Origin: Kocuria rosea | Lineage (GTDB): Bacteria; Actinomycetota; Actinomycetes; Actinomycetales; Micrococcaceae | DNA length: 64,000 nt | Direction of reading: 5' to 3' | NCBI RefSeq assembly: GCF_006094695.1 | Contig: NZ_CP035103.1 | Coordinates: 434,001 to 498,000 of the forward strand | Part shown: positions 9,601-15,906 of the stretch, piece after piece | Layout of the letters: every line of letters begins with the position of its first letter | How positions within the stretch are numbered: the first letter of the stretch is position 1 | Notes under the pieces: generated by a model | Databases searched by the model: none | The model's input: the letters and a program-made list of their open reading frames with translations, nothing else | Told to the model about the DNA's origin: nothing | Program-made: the position numbers and the translations under genes

Positions 9601-10378
9601 CCCACCAGTCGCCCGACTCGGGCACGTCCGTCTGGTCCCCGAAGACCTGGGGGCTGGCCACGGGCAGGTCCGCGTACCAGTCGTAGAAACTGTTCATCAC
9701 CCCGCCGATGAGGTTAAAGAACCGGGCGCCGGCCGCGTGGGAAACCATGGACATCGCCGGGATCGGGGAGAACCCGGTGACCCGGTCCGGGCCGTAGGTC
9801 TTGATCGTGTGCACGTGGGCGGCCGCGGTCATCTCGAGGGCCTCCTGCCAGCTGGAGCGCACCAGCCCGCCCTTGCCCCGGGCCTGCTGGAACGCCCGGC
9901 GCTTCTCCGGGTCCCCGACCACGGCCTGCCAGGCCAGGACGGGGTCCCCGCCGACCTCTGCCTTGGCGGCCCGGTACATCTCCAGCAGCACCCCGCGCAC
10001 GTACGGATAGCGCACGCGGGTGGGGGAGTAGGTGTACCAGGAGAAGGCGGCCCCGCGGGGGCAGCCGCGTGGTTCGTACTCCGGGCGGTCCGGGCCCACG
10101 GAGGGGTAGTCGGTCTCTTGGGCCTCCCAGGTGATGATCCCATCCTTGACATAGATCTTCCAGGAGCAGGAGCCTGTGCAGTTCACCCCGTGCGTGGAGC
10201 GGACCACCTTGTCGTGGCTCCACCGGTTCCGGTAGAACGCGTCCCCGGCCCGCCCGCCCTCGCGGAAGACCGCGCGGCCGTCCGGGGACTCCTCCCAGCG
10301 GGTGAAGAACTTCCCGAGCTTGAGCAGGGCGTCGGAGGCAGGACCATCGGTGCGCGGCGGGACGGATTCGGTCGTCAT
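6659..10378 (-). CDS. narG: Respiratory nitrate reductase alpha subunit (Mo-bisMGD)
   Basis: This 1239-aa catalytic subunit reduces nitrate to nitrite at a molybdenum bis-MGD site. The N-terminus has the FS0 cluster motif starting with a histidine, HGVNCTGSCSWKIY, with the last Cys in EPRGCPRGA. No twin-arginine signal is visible; the first residues are MTTESVPPRTDG. The length is normal for membrane-bound NarG. The next genes, narH, narJ and narI, follow with stop-start overlaps. The gene is transcribed leftward from a 422-bp divergent region shared with moaA that holds a palindrome and one copy of a 12-bp inverted motif. Confidence 0.96.
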   Translation of the reverse strand: MTTESVPPRTDGPASDALLKLGKFFTRWEESPDGRAVFREGGRAGDAFYRNRWSHDKVVRSTHGVNCTGSCSWKIYVKDGIITWEAQETDYPSVGPDRPEYEPRGCPRGAAFSWYTYSPTRVRYPYVRGVLLEMYRAAKAEVGGDPVLAWQAVVGDPEKRRAFQQARGKGGLVRSSWQEALEMTAAAHVHTIKTYGPDRVTGFSPIPAMSMVSHAAGARFFNLIGGVMNSFYDWYADLPVASPQVFGDQTDVPESGDWWDATYLMMWGSNIPVTRTPDAHWMVEARYRGTKVVSVSPDYSDNTKFADEWLPAQAGTDAALAMAMGHVILKENFVDRRVPFFEDYVVQYTDLPFLVTLEQRPDGTVVPGKFLTAQDLGQTEAADAAFKTVLLDRDAGTPVVPQGSTGFRYNEADEGKWNLDLQGVRPALSVADSASYEQATSVIDLPAFTDATGEGSVVHRGVPVTEVAGRTVTTVFDLMLAQYGVGRAGLPGQWASGYDDVETPYTPAWQEEITSVPAAAVARIAREFATNAEKSGGRSMIILGAGICQWYHGDVTYRAILAMLMLCGCQGRNGGGWAHYVGQEKTRPITGQATMAAATDWTRPPRFMIGTAFWYMHTDQFRSDGYSSDSLQSPLAQGHLKGMHTADVVAKSTRMGWMPFFPQFDQNSLDVADAASEGVARGEAPDEARWVADRLKAQDMRFAVEDVDAPQNWPRTLMLWRSNLLGSSAKGEEYFLKHLLGTHHNVLGSDHSTSRPKDVTWHEQAPEGKLDLLVSADFRMTSSTLLSDVVFPAATWYEKHDLSSTDMHPYVHAFTPAINPPWEAKTDYDLFRLLAEEFSRQAKVHLGVRKDMVATALTHDTPGELAQPGGHAPDWKGTDVPAVPGKNLPNLQVVERDYTAVGEKFSAVGPLAEKLGLTTKYITYDVSHQVDQLARLHGVFDSGAAAGRPVINTDARMAEAILLFSGTTNGELAVQGFETLEKRTGVELADLARGSEEKRITFADTQAGPVPVITSPEWSGSETGGRRYAPFTINIERLKPFHTLTGRMHFFLDHDWLKDMGESLPIYRPPLDMHRLFGEPKLGQRGELSIAVRYLTPHNKWSIHSEYQDNLFMLSLARGGTTVWMSPQDAALIEVADNDWVECLNTNGVYIGRAIVSHRMPAGVVYVHHAQERLIDVPKSEATGRRGGIHNSVTRILVKPTHMIGGYAQLSWAFNYLGPTGNQRDIVSVVRKRSQEVQY

Positions 10379-10404
10379 GGAAAGAAACCTAGTAATGCGC
10401 CGGC

Positions 10405-10419
10405 AAGAATGCCATTCTT
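10405..10419. promoter_or_regulatory. Palindrome AAGAATG-C-CATTCTT upstream of narG
   Basis: A perfect palindrome with two 7-bp arms and a single central base, 26 bp upstream of the narG ATG. The size and position fit a dimeric repressor or activator site overlapping the narG promoter or leader. The protein that binds is unknown. Confidence 0.5.
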
Positions 10420-10423
10420 ACGC

Positions 10424-10435
10424 GTTACTGATCGT
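10424..10435 (-). promoter_or_regulatory. 12-bp motif ACGATCAGTAAC, narG-side copy
   Basis: Read in the direction of narG, this is ACGATCAGTAAC, 46 bp upstream of the narG ATG. The same 12 bases occur in the same orientation relative to moaA at 10695-10706. A repeat of this kind at both ends of a divergent region suggests a common regulator. Confidence 0.5.
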
Positions 10436-10694
10436 CGCGCCATGACTTGTTCTGGCCATAATGCATTCCGTGGTAAATGCTGACGTGTCATATGTTTCAG
10501 AAAGAGAACTTTGTTTCAGAAGGCGAGCCCATTGCGCTCCCTGAGGCGGCATGTCGGGGATCTAGGGCGGTTGGCTCCCCTAGCCGAAAGCTTCGAAAAT
10601 CGTTCGATTCGAATCACTGGGATTTCGTCATATCGGCCTGCCCTAATCGTGTCCCTAATGCCCGGGACGCACGGTGTTGTGCGCAACCCAAGGA

Positions 10695-10706
10695 ACGATC
10701 AGTAAC
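10695..10706 (+). promoter_or_regulatory. 12-bp motif ACGATCAGTAAC, moaA-side copy
   Basis: Exact match to the narG-side motif, 94 bp upstream of the moaA ATG and in the same orientation relative to its gene. Confidence 0.5.
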
Positions 10707-10800
10707 TTTTGGGGACCAGCAAGGTGACCCCATAAGGTGGGTCAAATAACGCAAGTGATGTCTGTGCTATTGCGCTGATCGATATGTTGGAGGCGGTGAC

Positions 10801-11922
10801 ATGGGCGTTTCCCTGGGACTTCCGCAGATCCGCGGTGCCGGTCCGGGCCCCAGCGGCGCGCCCCGGGAGGCGGGGCTCGCCGACCGGCACGGCCGCCGGG
10901 CCACCGACCTGCGGCTGTCGGTCATCGACAAGTGCAATCTGCGCTGCACCTACTGCATGCCCGCCAAGGGCCTGCCCTGGCTGCCCGCCGCCCGGCTGAT
11001 GAGCGCCGGTGAGATCACCCGCATCGTCGACGTCGGGGTCCGGCAGCTGGGGATCACCGAGCTGCGCCTGACCGGCGGGGAACCCCTGGTGCGGGCCGAC
11101 CTGGAGGAGATCGTGGCCGGGGTGCGCACCGCCCACCCGCAGCTGCCGGTCTCGCTCACCACCAACGGCATCGGCCTCGCTACCCGGGCCCAGGCCCTGG
11201 CCGCGGCCGGGCTGAGCCGGATCAACATCTCCTTGGACACCCTGGACGCGGCGACCTACCGGGCCCTGGCCCGCCGGGACCGCCTGGCGCAGGTGCTGGC
11301 CGGGGCCGAGGCCGCGGCCGCCGCCGGGCTGGCCCCGGTGAAGATCAACGCGGTGCTAATGCGCGGGGTCAACGACCACGAGGCCCCCGAGCTGCTCGCC
11401 TGGGCCCTGGAGCGCGGTTTCGCCCTACGGTTCATCGAGCAGATGCCGCTGGACGCCGACCACGGCTGGACCCGGGCGGAGATGGTCACCGCCGCGCAGA
11501 TCCGCCACCGGCTCAGCACCCGGTTCCGGCTCACCCCGCACCCCGGCGCCCGCGACGGCGCCCCGGCCGAGCTCTGGGACGTCCACCCCACCACCCCCGC
11601 CGGGGCCCCCGAGGAGGTTCCCGGGGCCGGGGAGGCGCCGCTGGGGACCGTGGGTGTCATCGCCTCGGTGACGGAGCCCTTCTGCGCCGACTGCAAGCGG
11701 ACCCGGATCACCGCCGAGGGCAGGGTCCGGTCCTGCCTGTTCTCCCACGAGGAGGTCGAGCTGCTGCCGCTGCTGCGCGCCGGTGCGACCGACGCCGAGC
11801 TCGCCGAGCGGTGGCGGGCGGCGATGTGGGCCAAGCCGGCCGCCCACGGCATGGACCACACGGGCCTGGACTCACCCGACTACGTCCAGCCGGAGCGGCC
11901 GATGAGCGCGATCGGGGGCTGA
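10801..11922 (+). CDS. moaA: GTP 3',8-cyclase (molybdenum cofactor biosynthesis protein A)
   Basis: This 373-aa radical SAM enzyme converts GTP to 3',8-cyclo-GTP, the first step of molybdopterin synthesis. The radical SAM cluster is CNLRCTYC (C45, C49, C52). The second, substrate-binding cluster is at the C-terminus, FCADCKRTRIT and later RSCLF. The protein ends in GG as MoaA must for activity. The ATG follows a GGAGG site. It begins a rightward operon with moaD, mobA and a small gene, divergent from narG, and thus supplies cofactor to the neighbouring nitrate reductase. moaB, moaC, moaE and moeA are not in the window. Confidence 0.96.
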   Translation: MGVSLGLPQIRGAGPGPSGAPREAGLADRHGRRATDLRLSVIDKCNLRCTYCMPAKGLPWLPAARLMSAGEITRIVDVGVRQLGITELRLTGGEPLVRADLEEIVAGVRTAHPQLPVSLTTNGIGLATRAQALAAAGLSRINISLDTLDAATYRALARRDRLAQVLAGAEAAAAAGLAPVKINAVLMRGVNDHEAPELLAWALERGFALRFIEQMPLDADHGWTRAEMVTAAQIRHRLSTRFRLTPHPGARDGAPAELWDVHPTTPAGAPEEVPGAGEAPLGTVGVIASVTEPFCADCKRTRITAEGRVRSCLFSHEEVELLPLLRAGATDAELAERWRAAMWAKPAAHGMDHTGLDSPDYVQPERPMSAIGG

Positions 11923-11961
11923 ACCCGTGGCCGCCCCACCACACCGACCGGAACAGGAACG

Positions 11962-12297
11962 ATGACCCAGAACACCACAGAGAGCAACCCCCGTACCCTG
12001 ACCTCCGCGACCAGTACGACCATGCGGGTACGGTACTTCGCGGCTGCACGCGCAGCCGCCGGGACCGAGGCCGAGACCCTTGAGCTGCCCACCGGAGACG
12101 GCGCGCCCCGTACCCGCGCTGATGTGGAGGTACTGCTCGCGCAACGCCACCAGCAACCGGTGCCTGGACAACCGCTGCTGGGCCAGGTGCTGTCCCGTGC
12201 CAGCTTCCTGCTCGACGGGGTGGCCTGCCCAGATGCGGCGGCCGAGATCCCGGACGGGGCCGTGCTCGACGTCCTGCCGCCCTTTTCCGGCGGATGA
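11962..12297 (+). CDS. moaD: Molybdopterin synthase small subunit (sulfur carrier)
   Basis: This 111-aa ubiquitin-like protein of the MoaD/ThiS family ends in PPFSGG; the terminal Gly-Gly is thiocarboxylated and delivers sulfur to precursor Z. Family features include the beta-grasp start MRVRYFAAARAAAG and the late LLDGVACP...LPPFSGG. The true start may be the ATG at 12022 (MRVRYF), because the first 20 residues (Thr/Ser-rich) are extra to the family; the upstream ATG at 11962 has a weak AGGAA site. It overlaps mobA by four bases (ATGA). Confidence 0.88.
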   Translation: MTQNTTESNPRTLTSATSTTMRVRYFAAARAAAGTEAETLELPTGDGAPRTRADVEVLLAQRHQQPVPGQPLLGQVLSRASFLLDGVACPDAAAEIPDGAVLDVLPPFSGG

Positions 12298-12887
12298 ACA
12301 CTCCGGCCGGCGCTCTGCTCTTCCATGTTGTGGTCCTGGCCGGGGGCCGATCCTCCCGGCTGGGCGGCACACCCAAGGCGAGCCTGCGGCGAAACGGGCG
12401 CACCCTCGTGGAACTCACGGTGGAAGCGGTCCAAGGGGCTGCCGGGGTCGTTGTGGTCGGACCCGCGGAGCTGGCCGTCCCCGCGGGCGTTCTGCGCACC
12501 CGGGAGGATCCGCCGTTCTCCGGGCCGGCTGCGGGCATCGCGGCCGGGCTGGCCGCCCTCGAGGCGCTGCCGTTGGCGGACTGGACCATGACCCTGGCCT
12601 GCGACATGCCCGAAGTGGCCCGCGCCGTACCCCTGCTGCTGGGGTCCGCCGGGGCCGCGCCCGAAACGGACGGACACATCGGCGTCACCCCCGACGGTCG
12701 CCGCCAGCCGCTGGCCGCCCTGTACCGCACCGAGGCGCTGCGCGCGGCCTACGCGGACCAGGACCCCACCAACCGCTCGGTACGCTCCTTCACCCACGAC
12801 CTTCTCCTGCAGGAGGTCACTGTGGCCGAGGACGCCACCGCGGACGTGGACACTTGGGACGACGTGCACAAGTTCCGGCTCAGCTGA
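12294..12887 (+). CDS. mobA: Molybdenum cofactor guanylyltransferase
   Basis: This 197-aa nucleotidyltransferase attaches GMP to molybdopterin, giving the MGD cofactor that NarG needs. The N-terminal signature is VVLAGGRSSRLGGTPKA, the GTP-binding loop of the family. FSGPAAGIAAGL and LACDMPEVA (metal-binding Asp) follow in the expected order. The ATG overlaps the moaD stop. This gene links the operon functionally to the divergent nar genes, because NarG requires bis-MGD. Confidence 0.93.
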   Translation: MNTPAGALLFHVVVLAGGRSSRLGGTPKASLRRNGRTLVELTVEAVQGAAGVVVVGPAELAVPAGVLRTREDPPFSGPAAGIAAGLAALEALPLADWTMTLACDMPEVARAVPLLLGSAGAAPETDGHIGVTPDGRRQPLAALYRTEALRAAYADQDPTNRSVRSFTHDLLLQEVTVAEDATADVDTWDDVHKFRLS

Positions 12888-12915
12888 CAGAAGACCCCGA
12901 GGAAAGGAACGCGGC

Positions 12916-13206
12916 ATGGCGAAGAAGATGACGTCTGAGGAACGACGCCTGCTCTCCGAATGGATCGCCCAGCTCAAGACCGAGTTCGAGCTGGACGCCA
13001 TGGACGTGCCTCTGGACGACCTGCTGGCTCTGGCCGGGGTAGTCTCCACCGGGGTGGCTCGCCCCGCCGTGCCGGTCACGGCCTATGTCGCCGGATACCT
13101 CGCGGCACTACGCACCCGGCAGGCACCGGATCACGGCGCCGCCCACACCATTCAGGACGTCATCGCGGTCGTACCGGTACCTGCTGCGGATCCACAAGAC
13201 ACCTGA
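12916..13206 (+). CDS. Small mobA-linked protein, probably DUF6457 type
   Basis: This 96-aa soluble protein has a good AGGAAAGGA site upstream. Segments such as LSEWIAQLKTEFELD and LLALAGVVSTGVARPAVPVTAYVAGYLAAL resemble a small helical domain that in other actinobacteria follows mobA or is fused to its C-terminus (recalled as DUF6457). It starts 28 bp after mobA and closes the operon. A helper role in cofactor transfer is plausible by association only. Confidence 0.7.
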   Translation: MAKKMTSEERRLLSEWIAQLKTEFELDAMDVPLDDLLALAGVVSTGVARPAVPVTAYVAGYLAALRTRQAPDHGAAHTIQDVIAVVPVPAADPQDT

Positions 13207-13520
13207 TCCTGCCCCGGCTCCTGGCACAACCCCAGCTGCGGTGTCGAGGTGCCTGGTGATGCCGTGGATGAACGCGCCCGCCACCACCGCGGCCCCGTCC
13301 CTGTTCCGGGGCTCGCATGGCCTCGCCACGGGGACGGTGGGTGGAGCCAGCAGGACCGAGCAGGGCGGAGTCAGAGCGGACTGCTGACACCGGCAGCACT
13401 GCCGGCCCCGGCGCATCGCCCAGTGTCACCGGTGCTCGTCGTCGAGCCCTGTGGCCTCGCACGGGCGAGGCCACAGGGCTGGACTGAAGAACCGACCCAG
13501 ACGGTCGGCGTTGCGGTGGG
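13207..13520. other. Intergenic region between convergent genes
   Basis: No gene with credible start signals was seen in these 314 bp between the moa operon and the convergent PPOX-like gene. The only clear structure is the strong hairpin at 13445-13480. Confidence 0.5.
13445..13480. terminator. Perfect 16-bp hairpin, probable bidirectional terminator
   Basis: The two 16-bp arms (13445-13460 and 13465-13480) are exact reverse complements around a 4-base loop ACGG. There is no T-run. The hairpin lies between convergent genes, so it can serve both strands. Confidence 0.7.
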
Positions 13521-13988
13521 TCAGTCCACGGGTGAACGCGGTGCCTCCGACAGACCGGTGCGCCACGCCTTCGGGTCGGCCACCTGGAACCGGCGTCCCG
13601 ACACGGTGGTGGGGCCGATGCGCACGAACCGTCCCTTCGGTCCACTCTGCCAGGGCAGCAGCGGCAGGCTCAGCGTGTCGGTCAGTTCCTCGATACCGCG
13701 GATCTGCTCGGACCGTCCCTTGACCACCACGCTCCACACCCGGTTGACCGACGCTTCGTACCCGTCGATCTCCAGGGCCACGGGCACACCTGAGAGAGCC
13801 GCCGAGAGCTTGGTGCCTTCCGTGGTGCGGAACACCAAGCTGCTGTGATCCACCACGTAGTTGATCGGGAAGATCTCCGGGTGGTCCTCCACCCAGACCG
13901 CCAGACGGCCGATGCCGGTCGCCCGCAACAGCGTCCAGCAAGCACTGGCCGACAGCGTTTCGATTCTTTCCTCGTACTCCTCGGTCAT
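13521..13988 (-). CDS. Pyridoxamine 5'-phosphate oxidase-like flavin-binding protein
   Basis: This 155-aa protein has the split-barrel fold of the PPOX-like family. The segments CWTLLRATGIGRLAVWVEDHPEIFPINYVVD and LVFRTTEGTKLSAAL (within residues 17-65) are typical of the small actinobacterial group that binds FMN or F420. It probably reduces or binds a flavin-dependent substrate, or senses redox stress; the substrate is not predictable. A good GAGGAT site precedes the ATG. It lies 25 bp downstream of hmp on the same strand and is probably cotranscribed, which suggests a role in nitrosative stress (inference). Confidence 0.8.
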   Translation of the reverse strand: MTEEYEERIETLSASACWTLLRATGIGRLAVWVEDHPEIFPINYVVDHSSLVFRTTEGTKLSAALSGVPVALEIDGYEASVNRVWSVVVKGRSEQIRGIEELTDTLSLPLLPWQSGPKGRFVRIGPTTVSGRRFQVADPKAWRTGLSEAPRSPVD

Positions 13989-14013
13989 GGCATCCTCCTC
14001 AGAACTTGCGTTC

Positions 14014-15216
14014 CTACTCGAAATCGGCGAGCCACAGGTCGGGGCCGAACACCTCGTACTGGATGTCCTTGGCCGGCACTGCGTGGGCGATGAGGTCGCT
14101 GCGCACCGCCTGCATGAACGGCAGGGGCCCGCACAGGTAGTACTGGGCCTGGGCGGGCAGCTCCACCGACCGCAGATCCATCAGCCCGGCGTGTTCGTTC
14201 GTCCCCGGGGTGGGGGAGGGGTGTTCGAACCACACGGCCAGGGACCCGTCCATCAGTTTTTCGAGGTCGGTGGTGACCTGGGTGCGCAGCGCGAAGGCCT
14301 CAGGGGAGGCATCAGCGTGCAGCAGCACCACCTTGCGCTGAGCTGCGGCCGCCACCAGGTGGGAGAGCATCCCGGCCATCGGGGTGATGCCGATCCCGGC
14401 GCTGACCAGCACGACCGGCCGGTCGGTGTACTCCAGGACCACGTCCCCGAAGGGCGCCGAGAGGGTGATCTCGTCGCCGACCTGCACCTGATCGTGCAAC
14501 AGGGTCGACATCTCTCCGGCCGGGGTGCCATTGCCGTGGACGCGCTTGACGGCGAACACCCGGTGCCGCCCGTCGTCGGCCTTCGTGAGGCTGTACTGGC
14601 GCGGTTGGTGCACCCCGTCGGGCATCGGCATCTTGCACGTGACGTACTGGCCCGGCAGTGAGGGCTTGACCTCCCGCTCATCGACGCGCTCCACCACGAA
14701 GGTCGTGACGTCGGCGGTCTCCGGGATCTTCTCGGCCACCCGCCAGGTGCGCCACACGGTGTCCGGGGACAGGCGGGTGGCCTCGTAGAGGCCACGCTCC
14801 TGGGTGATCAGCGCATTGGCCATCAGCCAGTACACCTCGTCCCAGGCCGCGGCGACCTCCTCGGTGACGGCCTCGCCGAGGACATCGACGATGGCCCACA
14901 TGAGGTGGTCATGGACGATCTGGTACTGGTCCGGGTGCAGCCCGAGGGAGACGTGCTTGTGCGCGATGCGCGAGAGCAGATGGTCGGGCAGCTCGGTGGG
15001 CCGGTTCACCAGATATCCGGCGTAGCCGGCCACGGACCCGGCCAGGGCCTGCTGCTGACGGCCGTCGGCCTGGTTGCCGCGGTTGAACAGCCCGTCCAGC
15101 AGCTCGGGGTGCTCGCCGAACATGTGCGCGTAGAAGCGCCGGGCAATCTCCTGGATGTTCTCCCCGACCACGGGCAGGGTGGACTTCACGACGGGGTAGG
15201 CGGTGTCTGACAGCAT
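14014..15216 (-). CDS. hmp: Flavohemoglobin, nitric oxide dioxygenase
   Basis: This 400-aa cytosolic protein has three parts: a globin domain (about 1-140), an FAD domain (about 150-260) with the RQYSLT flavin motif, and an NAD domain with AGIGITPM and CGPLPFM. In the globin, Tyr29 matches the distal Tyr and the proximal His is in AHKHVSLG (about H88). The enzyme turns NO and O2 into nitrate, and reduces NO slowly without oxygen. Placed between the cupin/NirK genes and a PPOX-like gene, it should protect the cell from NO made by NirK. Length is normal for the family. Confidence 0.95.
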   Translation of the reverse strand: MLSDTAYPVVKSTLPVVGENIQEIARRFYAHMFGEHPELLDGLFNRGNQADGRQQQALAGSVAGYAGYLVNRPTELPDHLLSRIAHKHVSLGLHPDQYQIVHDHLMWAIVDVLGEAVTEEVAAAWDEVYWLMANALITQERGLYEATRLSPDTVWRTWRVAEKIPETADVTTFVVERVDEREVKPSLPGQYVTCKMPMPDGVHQPRQYSLTKADDGRHRVFAVKRVHGNGTPAGEMSTLLHDQVQVGDEITLSAPFGDVVLEYTDRPVVLVSAGIGITPMAGMLSHLVAAAAQRKVVLLHADASPEAFALRTQVTTDLEKLMDGSLAVWFEHPSPTPGTNEHAGLMDLRSVELPAQAQYYLCGPLPFMQAVRSDLIAHAVPAKDIQYEVFGPDLWLADFE

Positions 15217-15394
15217 ATTTTGCTCCTCTGATGGGTTCGGCAGGATCAGGATTCTGGCGGTTCATGCCCGAGCTGGCATCGGGTTCTCCAGCGGGTCCCG
15301 GTGCGAGCACCAAGCGGGTGCCGCATCGTCGCTCAACGGGAAGTTGGGCGATCATTGTGCGCGGTAGCGGGTGCCGTGGCCGCGCATCGGGAAT

Positions 15395-15730
15395 TCAGCG
15401 GTGTTTGGCCACGCTCAACAGCACGACGGAGTCCTCCACCGCTTCCAGCCCGTGACGGGCCTGCGGGACGATGAGCAGATCCCCTGGGGATCCGTTCCAC
15501 TGAAGCTCCCCGGCGCTCAGGAGCACTCGTCCGTGGAGGACGTGCACGGTGGCCTCACCGGGATTGTTGTGCTCGTTCAACCCGGAGCCGGCTCGCAGCG
15601 CGATGACGGTCTGGCGCATCACCTGCTCATGGCCGCCGAACACTGTGTGAGCGCTGCGCCCACTCGGGGCCTGCTGGGCGATCTCCAGCTGGTGGCGGGC
15701 CAGGGCGGTCAACGACGACTTCTGCACCAT
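15395..15730 (-). CDS. Small cupin-domain protein
   Basis: This 111-aa single-domain cupin has segments RAGSGLNEHNNPGEATVHVL and GSPGDLLIVPQARHGLEAVED, the two conserved cupin motifs with metal-ligand histidines. The start at 15730 (MVQKSS) has an AAGGA site 6 bases upstream; an ATG two codons earlier sits too close to that site. The gene lies between hmp and nirK on the same strand. Small cupins in NO-detoxification loci are common, but their function is not settled. It may bind a metal or sense a small ligand. Confidence 0.8.
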   Translation of the reverse strand: MVQKSSLTALARHQLEIAQQAPSGRSAHTVFGGHEQVMRQTVIALRAGSGLNEHNNPGEATVHVLHGRVLLSAGELQWNGSPGDLLIVPQARHGLEAVEDSVVLLSVAKHR

Positions 15731-15906
15731 GATCATTCCTTTCGGTAGCGATGGACGGGTTCGTTGTGGCCGTACCGGTGGGTCCCGGCCACTCACACGG
15801 CCTCCACCGCGCTCTGCCCTTCGGGCGGGCGGGAGCGTCACAAACCTTTGACTGTCGTCCTGACAGGCAGGTACGAGTGGGCTTCGTCGGGCGCGCAGAG
15901 GAGGTG

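Larger units (their letters stand above)
10379..10800. promoter_or_regulatory. Divergent narG / moaA control region
   Basis: This 422-bp stretch is visibly more AT-rich than its neighbours and has no convincing gene; short open frames in it lack good start signals. It holds a 15-bp palindrome close to narG (10405-10419), a 12-bp motif GTTACTGATCGT at 10424-10435 whose exact reverse complement lies at 10695-10706, and a 10-bp direct repeat TGTTTCAGAA at 10493-10502 and 10512-10521. Oxygen, nitrate or NO control of both operons from here is likely by analogy with other nar loci, but the regulator is not in the window. Confidence 0.6.

Noticed and set aside
10477..10749. Short open frames between narG and moaA
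   Set aside because: They lack ribosome sites and have Ser/Arg-rich products with no pattern. The region looks regulatory.
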